Below, in pieces: positions 40,928-52,035 of a DNA stretch of 64,000 bases. The notes beneath the pieces were generated by a model. That model did no database searches. It worked only from the letters and a program-made list of their open reading frames with translations, and had not been told where the DNA came from. The stretch covers positions 151,898-215,897 of the forward strand of contig JAGVSM010001209.1 of the NCBI GenBank assembly GCA_022494885.1, in the 5' to 3' direction. This DNA is from Micrasema longulum. Lineage: Eukaryota; Arthropoda; Insecta; Trichoptera; Brachycentridae. The translations under genes and the position numbers were made by a program. Numbering within the stretch: the stretch's first letter is position 1; every line of letters begins with the position of its first letter.

Positions 40928-42317
40928 GATTTTAAATTAAAAATTCAAATACACTGTGTTACATTTTATTAAGTTATGGTAACTCCAGTATGCATAGGTT
41001 TTGCTTGACCATCGAAAAATTTGAAATATCGCGACAATCTACTGTCATCTCGTCCCTCGCGCCTTCCGGCTAGCCTTTGGTGATATTATAACTTCGGTAA
41101 AAATGTCATCAGGCTCGCTTGGAAGTATTTATTTCAGCCTTTTTTAGCATTTACGGTTAACTTGGACACTTGGCGAAATAAAATAAAAATTAAGAAAAAT
41201 GTTGAAAGTTACAATAATTTATTTGACGTTCCAAAGGGCTAGATTTTCACTACTTTTTAGTCGCCATTTTGCAGTGGCTACTTTTAAGTTATCACTTTTT
41301 TTAAACCAATAATGAATTTGTCCGTGTCCAGACTAATGAAAAATACAGATCTGTTTGTGAAATAGAACCAGCATCCTGAACGATTGTTTTTACTCGTAGA
41401 CTATTACTCGTTATCTGGTTAAAATACTAAAAATAATAAATATGCAGGAAGTAGACTGCATCTTAGTGTAGTTGGCGCCTTTATCCGCCGTGTTTTAAGT
41501 CTCTAGTTCGATCGCAAGTTGGATATAAAACAATTTTTTGTAAGGTGGTAAACATTGGAATATTTTGTTGTCTCTGAATTGGCACCTAAAGCGTTAGACT
41601 GAACGCCTTGCTTTAATTATTATATATATTAATGAATGGGTGAATTATGAGTGATAAAAAAAGAACCTAGTTTTTTATGATTTATGAATCATAAAAAACT
41701 ATGATTTATGAATCTTAACCATTTTCTATAAGTACTCGTCATTAAAATATGTATTTTTTTAATTATGGAATCAAAAATGTATGAATAATTTTTATTTAAA
41801 TATGACAATTTATATAACGTTATGTACCTACGCAAATTTACGTAATAAGATCAATTTAAATTTAGCCGTTCTTTACGCTTCATGTAAAAATAATCGCTGC
41901 TTGATGTATGTCTATAGATAACAGTGTTTTTCAATCTTCTTCAATACTAACGAATAAAAAAAATCAGGCAACCCCCTAGGACTTTCATTTTATTATACTG
42001 CCCATATATATACCAGTAGTTTCAACGAAGGCTCAATTAATTTTCTTTCTGTTAAGACCATTTTATGTTTAATCAAGAAATCAAGTGCAAGATTGGAGGG
42101 AGCACGGACTCGGCAGGCCGTCAGTAGCGGATCTATAAAATTCTTACGGTATGCTTAAAATGGAATTTAATTCGCATGAAATTGACGTTTTCTTATGAAG
42201 AGAAAAAAAACATTTTCAGAGCTGGTAAAGAAAGCTTTGAAATTATTATAGCCTTGTTGTCACATTCTATCTTAAATCTGTAAACTTACGTTATTTTCAA
42301 TGGTGGACATAAATTAA
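40928..42317. other. Mostly unassigned; tRNA-like piece at 41455-41535 and a perfect hairpin at 41668-41701
   Basis: TTAGTGTAGTTGGCGCC and CTCTAGTTCGATCGC, about 30 bases apart, resemble A and B boxes of a decayed SINE head. The hairpin has perfect 15-base arms with a 4-base loop (TAGTTTTTTATGATT, TATG). The remainder is AT-rich without genes. Confidence 0.4.
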
Positions 42318-43165
42318 TATAATAATAATAATAATCATAGTTTATTAACAAAAATAACAATTACTTAATCTACTACATACACACTTAGATAATAGATTTC
42401 TCTGGATCATGCCTAGTCTGCCTAACTAGGTACAACCTGTTTTAAGGCAGACATTTTTATGCAAAAATAAACAATAACATTACTACCTATTAGTTAATTT
42501 ACCATACAGTTGTACAATATTAATTTATTAAGAATGTATTTTGAGTAAATTTTCCAATTTTTCTTTACCTAACTCAATAACCAATTTTTTAAAAATTTGT
42601 TAAATTGAATCCGGGTCATGGTTTTGCAATCTTTGGGTAACATATTGAATATTTTGGGGCCTAGAAACCTGAAATTTCTTAGCCCGAATTCAGAGTTTGT
42701 GATAGACCCCATGACCAATCCTCCAGTTTGACTTCTGGTAGTGTGGGAGTGTTGCTTTTGGGATTTGATAGGATAATTTATTTTCACAAACATTATTTTT
42801 CTAAAAATATATAATTGCCTTATATCTCAGATCTCACATTCCTCAAATAACTTGACGCTGGGGTACCTGAAAGTTTTTTTTAAAATTATTTTAATAATTG
42901 ATTTTTGAACAGATTTGAGAGGTTTTAATATCTATTTAATAGTGCCTTCCCATCATATTATGCCATAAGTTTTGATTGAGTTACATTAAATAAAATAAAG
43001 TTATTTGAGTTTGATTCGGGATACGATGTTACGTATCGACTTGAAGATATGGGAAAGTTTTCTAATTTTTTGTTTTATATATTTAATGTTTTCTGTCCAT
43101 TTAAAATATTTATCAATAATTATTCTCAAATGCTTTATATGGTGAACTGATTCAAGTATTTCATA
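42318..43165 (-). mobile_element. J5 LINE C-terminal half, minus copy
   Basis: The minus strand from 43165 reads HLRIIIDKYFKWTENIKYIK, QKIRKLSHIFKSIRNIVSRI, an interrupted middle, then the frame 42793-42569: FVKINYPIKSQKQHSHTTRS, GSITNSEFGLRNFRFLGPKI and FNMLPKDCKTMTRIQFNKFL. This is the classic LINE C-terminal order (thumb, TRS-...-F-GPKIFN-LP). The 3' UTR and (ATT)n tail end at about 42320. It is complementary in completeness to the plus copy at 23590-24398. Confidence 0.78.
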
Positions 43166-43581
43166 GATTATTTTTTATTGAAGGTTTTTTTTTTAAATAT
43201 AAATATAAAAAATATTATAAAATTTTATAGAAAATATAACAAAATAATTTGGTTATTTGCGTCGCAAAAATAGAACTATGATTCGACATTTTTAAAAAAC
43301 TCAATACATAGCCTTCTTACAAAAATGACTGTATGATTTTACTGTAATATATACTTAAAACCCTTGTTTTTTACTCTTGCCTTGCTTGTGACCGTGAAAG
43401 TCACAAGCAACCCAATTTTTATTAAACTGGAATAAATTAATTTGGTGATAATTTTATAAACTCTACAAAATTATTTAAAAAACATACACATGTTGTTTCT
43501 ATTTCATAGCCTTGCTTAGTAAAATAATTATCTCACAGGTCCGGGAATTAATTTGAACTGAAATTTATAATGATGATTTTT
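43166..43581. other. AT-rich, nothing assigned
   Basis: No frame or repeat recognised. An inverted pair TTGCTTGTGAC and GTCACAAGCAA at 43383-43410 forms a short stem of 11 bases. Confidence 0.35.
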
Positions 43582-43830
43582 GACGGCCTCCGTCAGGTTA
43601 GGCGTGGCTAAGTGGTTAGCGCATCTACGTCGTGTACAATATTGAGTAAATAAGCCTCAGGGTAGTATTTATTAGTTTGCTATTGGCCTAGTAATTATAA
43701 TTGGTGTGTAAGCTGCGAGTTGCAATATAGGTACAGGTGAATAAAATTAGTTTTGCTTAGCCATTGCCAATTTTTCCAAATAGGAGAGGGTGAAGGCGCG
43801 AGCATTTTCTTCATTTTAATTATGCCTCAT
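43582..43830 (+). repeat. Putative SINE with Ser/Leu-tRNA-like A-box
   Basis: GGCGTGGCTAAGTGGTTAGC followed by GCATCTACGTCGTG looks like the start of a tRNA with a long variable arm. Then comes AAATAAGCCTCAGGGTAGTA, TATTGGCCTAGTAATTATAA and TTGCTTAGCCATTGCC. The B-box was not identified. No second copy in the window. Confidence 0.35.
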
Positions 43831-45645
43831 ATTTTTTTAAAACTTAGGTAAAGTAGGTATTCTTATGTTTTTTATGTTCATTTTTTATAATTTATTATTT
43901 TATATAAATAAAACTTTGACCTTAATAATTTTCTATTATTTTTTTTTCTATTTTTTTAACGAAAAACTTGCTTTATTCCAATATTTATTTTTATTTTACT
44001 TATTTCGAGGACAAATTACAACACTGTTTTGTCATTTTAAAATTAAATAAACGACTTAAAATAATTAAAGTAAAAAATAATTATTTCAACTGCCTCTTAT
44101 TTATTTTAAGCTACAAGAACTGGCGATGAAACAACACATTAAAAAATCATTAAATACTGTCATTTCTCAGTTTCCGAGACAAATATACATGCCTGTATTT
44201 TTAAATGTCGTATTTTAGAATATCCTAAAATAAATTTTAATATTCACATTTTTTTAAGAACAGGGCTAAAATAATACATAGAACATTTATTATTTCTCTA
44301 AAACTTACAAAACTATTATTTAAACGCATGTACAAACCTTTTTTTCAAAAGATTGATAGGCGATTGATTTGTCAAGAAGTAGTATTTTTCAGTGTAAAAT
44401 TTCTAAAGCCTCCAATTTCTCAATATTTTTTCGTTAAATATCTGCTTTTAATCAACCCGTCTGCAAAGTTGGCTCTTGAACGTCTCGATCAAACAAATAT
44501 AATGAAAATCCAATCAGTTCTCGCGTGTTGAATACAGTCTCGGCCGATCCGAGGGAGATAACTAATATCTTGTACCAACAAGCGAAAGGCGTTATCAGGC
44601 TGAATGCATTCAGTTTCCAGAAGATTCTACATTTACGATGGCCATATTTTAAAATGAACTAGTAAACGTAAATTAGAAATTTTCCATTTTCCCGCGCGGC
44701 AGTAGGGGTATAAGAATTTTCTCGCTGTGGGAAAGAATCGTCGCTTAAAAGCAATACGCCATAGGGCATGGAAAAGCGAACACGAAAATCCTATAAGCCA
44801 AATGATCCGGAGTCAAATATATAACGAAAAAGACGTATCGCCCTGGCGTACGTCACATATATATTTACTAGTTTACATCGCCAACTCTGGTAACCTTCCC
44901 CTCTTGGCTTCTAAGTTCCCCTGTTCGGGGGAGGTGATATTCAAAATAGTATTGTTAAGAATATCCACAATAAAGCACTTGGTACATTCAATGGAAGCAA
45001 TTTCATCTCTTTTGAAGTTGACTGAATTATATTTGAAACCTTAATCTTCTTAAGGTTTATGCTCTAAAATTAACATTTTTTATTTTAGACGGGAAATCAA
45101 AGAAGTACTTACTTAACGTTAATTAAGTTTATCTGTCATTTCTTGAGTTCAGTTTGACACAGGATTGAATCAGATAATTTTAGATTTTTCTGTTTATTTA
45201 CTTAGCTTTTTAAGCATTTTACTATATTTTCAAACAATAAAAAAGGGACATAAAAACTATATATAATGCGCAGTTGTAAAATAACTCATGTGTGGCCACG
45301 ATGTCACTTAACTCTATATAGAATACAAGACTTGATGTTTTCCTCAAATTTAAAAAAATAATAAAGTCGTATTCCGCTATAAAAGGCCAAATAATTATTT
45401 TAATAATTTACGAAAAATAAATTTTTAACAATACAAGTTGAATTATTAAACCGAAAAAATATACCCCAAGGAAACTATATTAACATTGAAAATCTAGCTA
45501 TAAATTTTGTGGATAAATAAAATGTATTGTAGCGTACTTGGACAAAAACTTAAATTTTAGAACACATTCTCAATATGTAACGAAAAAAAAGTTGTTTTGG
45601 GAACATATTGAGAAAAATAAATGCAAAGAGTACTTATCTTATATA
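43831..45645. other. Unassigned; GC-richer block 44540-44960
   Basis: Frames 43865-44050 and 44328-44531 are low-complexity or featureless. Frame 44727-45044 (105 codons) overlies a GC-richer block containing CTGTTCGGGGGAGG and a CCCGCGCGG motif, but the predicted protein has no domain I recognise. Possibly single-copy host DNA. Confidence 0.35.
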
Positions 45646-46086
45646 AGGGTACTATTTGCAAGCCCGATGAAATCCATCTATCTTTATTTTATGCAAATCA
45701 CAGAAAACTGATACAATTCTTAACTTCAACTTTTTTTTGAACATCATTTTTTTATTATAATCAGTAAATATTTCATATGTAAACAGTGATGACATACGCA
45801 TGATTATGTCAAAAAACAGTAGTGAAATAATAAATTCAATTTTATACATTCCAACTTTGCATTACTCAAGTAGAGGTTGCCATGTTTGCAACAAATCCGA
45901 TAATTCAAAAGTCAAGTTCTTAATAAAGCCGTATTTTTAACTGACAATGTTATAATTATTGTAAAAAAATGTATTCTGAATAATTGTAATGATAAATCCA
46001 TCTTTCCAGTTTATTCTGAATAAGTTTCAATTAATATCTCACTTTTTTTAGATTTTGGATTTTCCTGGGTTTGCAAGTAGTACCCT
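45646..46086. mobile_element. TIR element M4, about 440 bases
   Basis: Left end AGGGTACTATTTGCAAGCCC, right end inverted as GGGTTTGCAAGTAGTACCCT: two mismatches over 20 bases. The interior is AT-rich and non-coding (minus frame 45652-45849 has no domain). No clear target duplication. Single copy in this window. Confidence 0.6.
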
Positions 46087-46384
46087 CATATTTTAAACTA
46101 TCATATGCCCAAACATAAATTTTACTGTTCTAACATTTTGTTTTTATGTACTGAAGGGGAAATAAAAAACATACAAATTCTTCGAAATAAAACAATGAGG
46201 ATTATACGCTAGTAAAATATACATTCTAATGTAGAAATAGTGCACAAGTAAATTGGCTTGCTCACAGTAAAGAAAAAAAGAATTTATATCGAAGTCATTT
46301 TTGTACCTAAAATAATTAAAAGAATAAATATAATAAAAAATATAACCAACTATTTCATACATACGAAACTAGAGATTAAAAAAG
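46087..46384. other. Nothing assigned
   Basis: AT-rich. The minus-strand 72-codon frame 46144-46362 is Tyr/Phe-rich low complexity and rejected. Confidence 0.3.
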
Positions 46385-46605
46385 ATCAGATTACAAATGC
46401 GAAGAAAAACAGAGCCTAAAAACTATTTGTACAATGGATTAAAACTGCTTAGTGAGTTACCTAGAGAAATATCCTTGATGTTTTGTTTGTTTTTTTTTAA
46501 ATATGTTCTTGAGAAATTTTGACCTAAAATTATAATGTTATTTAAAGTTTATATAATTTCCAATGAACTAACTTAACAAAGCATAAATAAATGTGTATTT
46601 TTTTT
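46385..46605 (+). mobile_element. Jockey-like LINE C-terminus (family J8)
   Basis: Frame reads LQMRRKTEPKNYLYNGLKLL then SELPREISLM and a short terminal helix KYVLEKF before a stop, the compact ending of many LINEs (RKKTxxxxLFYxGLKLxNxLP). The 3' UTR with ATTATAATGTTATTTAAAGT, TGAACTAACTTAACAAAGCA and TAAATAAATG is shared with 38290-38450. Confidence 0.6.
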
Positions 46606-46863
46606 GTTTTTCAAAATACCTCGTCTTTGCCTAATGTATTACAGTACCGTTGGCGAAAAGATTTTGACAAAAAAATTTGTAAAATTCGTTTTCTAAATTT
46701 GTTAAATTAAAAAGCGCTTTTGCATTTATCGATTTGTTTATCAAAAAATATTGATTATGGAGTGAAATATCTACAAAAAAACAAATCATTAAACTAATTT
46801 TGATTAAGAGTATAAAGTTGTACAGTACTGTTCATATTCATACCTTATAAATTTTGTTTTAAC
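46606..46863. other. Nothing assigned
   Basis: AT-rich spacer before the M1/F4 cluster. No frame or repeat recognised. Confidence 0.3.
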
Positions 46864-46920
46864 CAATAGGGAAATATCATATTTATTGTGTATGCAGATA
46901 ATTGGTAGAATTCCATATTT
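46864..46920 (+). repeat. M1 terminus, isolated
   Basis: CAATAGGGAAATATCATATT is an M1 end, but the following bases do not match the adjacent M1 copy at 47131. It is a remnant of another M1 insertion or a rearranged end, separated from 47131 by the F4 foldback. Confidence 0.45.
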
Positions 46921-47130
46921 AATTTGGTAATGTATCCAAAATAAAACAAGTTTATTGGATTGTAATTCTACTTTATTTTTTATAAAATATACAAAGGGTA
47001 TATTGTGACGCGTTTCGTCTTGTTAGGACATTTTCAAACATTTGACACAATAAACTTTGTATATTTTATAAAAAATAAAGTAAAATTACAATCCAATAAA
47101 CTTGTTTTATTTTGGATATATTACCAAATT
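46921..47130. repeat. F4 near-perfect foldback
   Basis: Arms 46921-46996 and 47055-47130 (76 bases) are inverted copies with two mismatches, around a 58-base loop. The loop contains GTGACGCGTTTCGTC and ACATTTTCAAACATTTG. The outer arm sequence is AATTTGGTAAT(G/A)TATCC. Near-perfect identity indicates recent origin. Transcription across it would give a long double-stranded stem. Confidence 0.78.
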
Positions 47131-47513
47131 AAAGGGAAATATCAGGTGTTTTCAACATTTTTAAAGGAATAGAGTTCTATGAAGCTCTGTCCAGTAAAAA
47201 AAAATGTGCAAATAATTAAAAATACTTTTAAATTCCCGCAAAAACTGTCATTCCATTGGCCACGCCCCTAATACGTCACGATTCATGTTTATTTGTTCCT
47301 AACCATTCGAATTTGTTTAGAGCATTGTCACAACTGTCAATACTAAACATGTTGCGTTTTTCTAGGGACGCATTATTTTAAGCTCTTTTTTTTATTTATC
47401 AATGAAAACGTTTCTCTACAATATCCATACTGATTTTGAAAATACAAATAATTATTCTAAATCCATTTCATATATTTTTATCGGTATTTGTAACATGTGA
47501 TATTTCCCTATTG
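47131..47513 (-). mobile_element. M1 element, copy 2
   Basis: Left end AGGGAAATATCAGG, right end TGATATTTCCCTATTG at 47513. Minus-strand landmarks match copy 1: ACCGATAAAAATATATGAAA, TGGATTTAGAATAATT, TATGGATATTGTAGAGAAAC, and GAATCGTGACGTATTAG. TAATACGTCACGATTCATGT occurs unchanged at 50711. Confidence 0.68.
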
Positions 47514-49189
47514 TGTCATTTTTAATGATCAAATATTGATAAATGTTAAATGCTAAACCAGATTTGAAAATAATTCGACATACCTTATAAATATCAACTA
47601 CCTTTGGTTTAAAATCGTCTCCTTTTATTGCTTTATCAAATTTTAAATATTACTTGCTATACCTCTTATTCCTTCTTTTTTCTCTGCTGCATTGACATGC
47701 TTTTATACTACTTTTAATTATTTATATTATATATGTATATGAAATCAATATATTCCTGCTCGTATTATGTGTCATTAATTTGAAAGATGCTTTTTAAATT
47801 GACAAAAATTTATTTTCTTACTTAAAGATTCATCTCATCGTTTCTTTGAATCCCTTAAAATATGTATGTGTATATTTATGTTTTTTTCTTTTTAAAAAAA
47901 AAAAAATCATTTTATTATTACATCTAAGCATGTTTTTCATTTTTTAATTTTAATTCTTAACGTTTAATTACTTTTACAAATTTTCTTAATTTTTTTACTT
48001 TAATTTTAATTTTTAAACAACTTCTATTTATGTTTATTTTCCTTTTCTTTTTTGTACTTTAATTAATAACCTTACATTTAATTACTTTATTTTATGGAAA
48101 CTTCACTGGTCCTTTAGAGTTAAGTCTAACTGTGTAAAATATAAAACTATTTAACTGTACTGTATGTTTCCTAAATAAAAGAAAATAACATAAAAATTAA
48201 ACGAATAAATAACTACCTATTGTATAATGAAAACGAACGTTTTCATTTGCAGTTGTAAAGGTATAAGATATTTTCTTTAAAAATGCGAAATAAATACATA
48301 TTTTGACGAAATTCACACTACATATTTTTTAAAAGATTTAAAATAAAATGTGTTTAATTAATTTACTTCTAATGATATGAGAGTTAAAATAGTTTCCATT
48401 CCAAAATAGTTCTGTTACTTAAATTATCGAGTTAAAATTTAAACAAGTTACCTCAAAACAAATCGAAAAAGATAAAGAATAAATAATTAAAGGATAAAAA
48501 TATTTCTAAAAGCTTTTGACGTGGTGACCGCAAAAGCACAAATTGTAAACGATAGCATGCACTATGTGCAAAAATTCTGAATTATCCTAGGGTTATCATA
48601 ACAGGGGTGGCAAAACACATACTACACCCCTGCCTCTGCCTAGGTGCACCCACCCCACGGTGTGGGGGAAGAGAGGTATTTATTCTCCCTCGGGGAGGAA
48701 ATCGTTGAAATATGATGCAGAAGTTTCGGAATCAAATTTGACACGTGCGATTCTGTAGGCCAACGCGAATTGATCTTGGTGAGTTGCGAATTTATTTAAA
48801 TTTACCTAAGAGGCCGTGGCGTGGAATTTAAATGAGAGATTTATTATTGAATCAGCCGATTATGGGAGTTTTTTCATTCCATTTTGCAGCCATTCGGGCG
48901 TGTGCTTTTATTAAAACGAGTTCACGTACGGGCGTATTTACTTGATATTCTACCGATAGGAAGTTGTGAATGGAATAAGAATCCGGAGGTTCTAAAACAC
49001 GTTTTGATTTTGTTGGTGAAATATTTACGATCCTTTCCCTTTTAAAAAGGGCTAAAACAAATTAGAGAAACACGAAAAAAAAATCATACTCTCTAAGGAA
49101 TGTAAATAGATAATTTGAATGTCAGAAAAAAAAAATTTCTAGTGGGTTTTCGAAAATACGTAGAAAATACGTTACTAGAGTAACTTTCA
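47514..49189. other. Unassigned; GC-richer block 48590-48960
   Basis: The T-rich part 47540-48200 may be a decayed LINE 3' UTR (AAATAAAAGAAAATAACAT end) but no protein motif is firm. 48590-48960 contains CCACCCCACGGTGTGGGGGA (a CCCCAC/GTGGGG stem), then TCTCCCTCGGGGAGGA, and long GC-richer sequence resembling single-copy host DNA. No frame is supportable. Confidence 0.35.
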
Positions 49190-49252
49190 ACAATATTTTA
49201 AGTGTGTTCAAATGTTTACAAACAAGGACTGGATTTCTCCGCCTAGGGAGTT
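49190..49252 (+). repeat. F1 element, left part of a split copy
   Basis: CAATATTTTAAGTGTGTTCA, ACAAACAAGGACTGGATTTC and CCTAGGGAGTT are F1 landmarks. The copy continues at 49988 after the LINE insertion. CCTAGGGAGTT is present on both sides. Confidence 0.68.
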
Positions 49253-49987
49253 TTTTTTTTTACATATTTAGACCCCTGTACTTAATAGCTTTACGTAACA
49301 TGTACAAGGCTAAGGTACTCGGAAAAAATCATTTTTATTAATCTTGGAAATGGGATGTTCAATCACTGATTTTGGTTTATTACCTTTATGAGTCTAATCA
49401 CCATTGTTGCAAAATTCAAGAACAATAGCGTACAATAACTACTTGTAACTACAGTGTGGATATCTGTTAAGGATATTCCATCTTTCCTGCATTCTGCTTC
49501 AAGATTATGGCGTTCTGAACTAAAAAATGGGCACTGAAATAACAGATGTTCGATACTCTGTGAAGAAATATCATCGCATAAACAATAGGCATCATTCCTT
49601 AATTTAAACTAATACAGATAACTTCTCATAGCTCCGTGTCCGGTAAAAATTTGGGTCTTTTCGAAAGTACTTTGGTGGTGATGACGAAAGTTTTCTGCAT
49701 CAGTCAGCGTTGTTAAAAGCATTTGAGTGATTTTACCTGTAGAAGAAGCGCGGTAATGATCCTCCCAACGCTGCTGGATATTTTGTTTTATACAGCGTTT
49801 AGCAAAACTAAGGGGAAATTCTGAGAAGAAAGGTGCCGTTCTTTTACAAGTTGCGGCTCTTGCTCGTTCATCCGCTCTCTCATTTCCTACGACACCAGCA
49901 TGTTCTCTTATCCAGCATATTTGAATGATCATCCCTCTTATTTTTAAATGCTTAATTTTACTCTGTATATCTACAATTAATAGCCCA
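49253..49987 (-). mobile_element. LINE with RNase H domain, target duplication visible
   Basis: The frame on the minus strand, 49932-49609, contains the RNase H end IREHAGVVGNERADERARAA and a following region with QQRWEDHYRASSTGK and FTGHGAMRSYLY. After one TAG it continues KLRNDAYCLCDDISSQSIEH and LLFQCPFFSSERHNL, a C-x2-C-type Cys/His knuckle typical of R1/Jockey-clade LINEs. A poly-A tail (T-run from 49251) marks the 3' end. The sequence CCTAGGGAGTT flanks both sides (49242-49252, 49988-49998), an 11-base target duplication. It is 5'-truncated, with only one stop in about 150 codons. Confidence 0.82.
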
Positions 49988-50016
49988 CCTAGGGAGTTGT
50001 CAATATTAAAATTATA
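49988..50016 (+). repeat. F1 element, continuation of the split copy
   Basis: CCTAGGGAGTTGTCAATATT then AAAATTAT matches the F1 segment that follows the CCTAGGGAGTT block in other copies (for example 51923-51945). It is cut again by a second LINE tail at 50017. Confidence 0.6.
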
Positions 50017-50470
50017 TTTATTTATTGAATCACTTTATATACATATTGAGTTAACATACACGATAATATTCTCTTAAGGCAATTTCTTCCTATCTACTTA
50101 AACCATTCAATTTGATAAAATTAGTGGTATTTGAACATATTGTTGATTCATTAATAATTTCTTTATAAAACAAAATATTGATAAAAATATTTTTTTAAGG
50201 AAGGAAAATTAATTTAATATCGACACTATACTATGAAGAGAGGAGAGGGTAAAAAAGGAAGGAAAAAAGGAGAAAAAAAAACACTTAAATATTAAGGAAG
50301 TGACATTTTATACGTAAAATAAAGAAGGGGCATCTCTGACATTAGTAGGTAGATTATTCTATAATTGAGCAGCTACTACTGTAAAAGAGGAAGCAAAAAA
50401 AAATAAAACAGTGAATGAGTATTAAAAGGGTTTTCTCGTTACTAAAACAAAGATATACTACATAATATTC
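50017..50470 (-). mobile_element. J1-like LINE 3' end in the same F1 copy
   Basis: The minus strand reads SSFTVVAAQL-stop-NNLPTNVRDAPSLF, where the stop replaces the usual Trp, the same pattern as FSVHAARLWNHLPSTIKDVTTL in J1. A long AT-rich 3' UTR ends in GATTCAATAAATAAATATAA at 50017. Several stops lie upstream. It is a distinct subfamily from J1, inserted about 30 bases from the RNase H-type LINE. Confidence 0.62.
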
Positions 50471-50574
50471 TACATAGATGGAAATTTTTCTTTATTACAT
50501 TTAGATTGATAGTTGTTAGGCTCATAGGGGGGAACTTTTTCAGTGCCTGAGATTCTGATAGGAAAATATTAGAG

Positions 50575-50972
50575 TAATAAAAATCTATGAGATACTGTTC
50601 AGCAAAAAAAAAATTTTTGCTTATTATTTACTGCACTTATGCTACTGCATAAAAAAAATTTAAATTTGTAATTTTGAATTCCCAAAAAACGGTGATTCCA
50701 TTGGCTAGCCCCTAATACGTCACGATTCATGTTTATTTGTTCATGGTCATAGAAATTTGTCTCGAACAATATCACAAATCTTGAAGTCACAACAACCAAA
50801 GCCAAACATGTCGCGTTTTTCTACGAACGTATTTGTTTTTTTCGTTTTTACATTTATGTATGAAAACATTTCTCCACAATATCCATCTTGATATTGAAAA
50901 TACAATTTATTATTCTAAATCCATTTCATTTAGTACTTATCGGTATTCGCAGTATATAATATTTCCCTATTA
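50575..50972 (-). mobile_element. M1 element, copy 3
   Basis: Same orientation as copy 2: TAATACGTCACGATTCATGT, AAACATGTCGCGTTTTTCTA, ATGAAAACATTTCTCCACAA, TATTCTAAATCCATTTCATT, TTATCGGTATTCGCAG and the end AATATTTCCCTATTA at 50972. The opposite end is diverged. Minus frame 50599-50805 is incidental. Confidence 0.64.
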
Positions 50973-51694
50973 TTCAACTTAAGAGCCGATTACATGAGGC
51001 TCGAAAGGCCAAATTCTCCGATAGCCGACTGTTTCCTGCCAGTTTCAAACAAAAAGTATCTTATTTTTAAAAACCTTATTTTATCGTATGATCAGTTGCC
51101 GTGTTTAGAATAAATTATTTACATTGTTTTATGTTTATCAATTTCAGTTATTTTTATTTGTTTTTTTTTTGTTTTTAAGAAGATCATCGTACATTATGTA
51201 TAATATTTGTTATTTACAAGGATAAGCCATGATACATCATTTTTCTTTCAGCAAATGCTTTGGCGTGATAAGTTTTTTTCAAATGCGATTATGAATGTTT
51301 ATTTGTACTAGTTAAAGCTGTAAATAGCCCTTTTGTATATGGGGAGTGTTAAAACAAAGTGCTCGAGGTATGAAACATGGAAAAATGGTGCTATTCTATT
51401 CCAAAAGAAGATTATCTAGGACAAGCAATTAACGTTCATGTAGGGTTTATTATTTTAAGGGATGGCGAGAGGGTGAATAGGAAAGAAAATACAAATATGT
51501 GTTATATACATGTAATATATCATCTTCATCATCAACATAATGGTGCATAAGGCACTGCATTATCAAATAAAAACTAGCGTATGTCGATCATCTGTTACAG
51601 AAAGGAAAGGTGATTAATGTTACACTTGAGTTGATAGTGGAAAATGAAGTACAACTGCGTAAACCACCTTTAAAAAACAAATACTTTGTGCTAA
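50973..51694. other. Nothing assigned apart from a SINE-A scrap at 51515-51565
   Basis: ATCATCATCAACATAATGGT then GCATAAGGCACTGCATTA is the SINE-A tail region, minus direction. Nothing else is recognised. Confidence 0.4.
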
Positions 51695-51770
51695 CTTTCA
51701 CAAGAGTCGAACCCGGGACCTTAAGTGTGGTAAGTGAATGCATCAACCACTACACTTTTAGCGTTGCCTT
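51695..51770 (-). repeat. tRNA-like SINE head
   Basis: The minus strand has AACGCTAAAAGTGTAGTGGT (A-box), then GTCCCGGGTTCGACTCTTGT (B-box) at a tRNA-like spacing of about 40 bases. There is no closed acceptor stem. A plus-strand frame 51610-51819 crosses it and is not a gene. Confidence 0.52.
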
Positions 51771-51878
51771 TGATTTCCTTTTTAAGAATTTTTACCTGAT
51801 TTTTAGCTTGTATATATAAAAATGCTTGTTCATCAATTATTTTTCATTTTACAGTTTTTGAAGTATTTGAAATAAACA

Positions 51879-52035
51879 ATGTTTGATTATGTCCAAATAC
51901 TTGCACACTGGCTAGATTTCCTCCCTAGGGAGTTGTTCAAATTAAAATTTATTTCAACAGTTCATAAGCCGTGTAAATGCCTAGACTTCCATATTCCCTT
52001 CTTAAAAATGTTTTCCCTCTCTGTTGAAATAAATT
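51879..52035 (+). repeat. F1 element, deletion derivative
   Basis: TTTGATTATGTCCAAATA, CACACTGGCTAGATTTCCTC, CCTAGGGAGTTGTTCAA, ATTTCAACAG, TCATAAGCCGTGTAAATGCC, TTCCATATTCCC, TTAAAAATG and CTCTCTGTTGAAAT. The inverted pair ATTTCAACAG/CTGTTGAAAT brackets the internal block. Confidence 0.62.

Noticed and set aside
44727..45044. 105-codon plus-strand frame
   Set aside because: No recognisable motif. The length is compatible with chance in a GC-richer block. It cannot be supported as an exon without transcripts.
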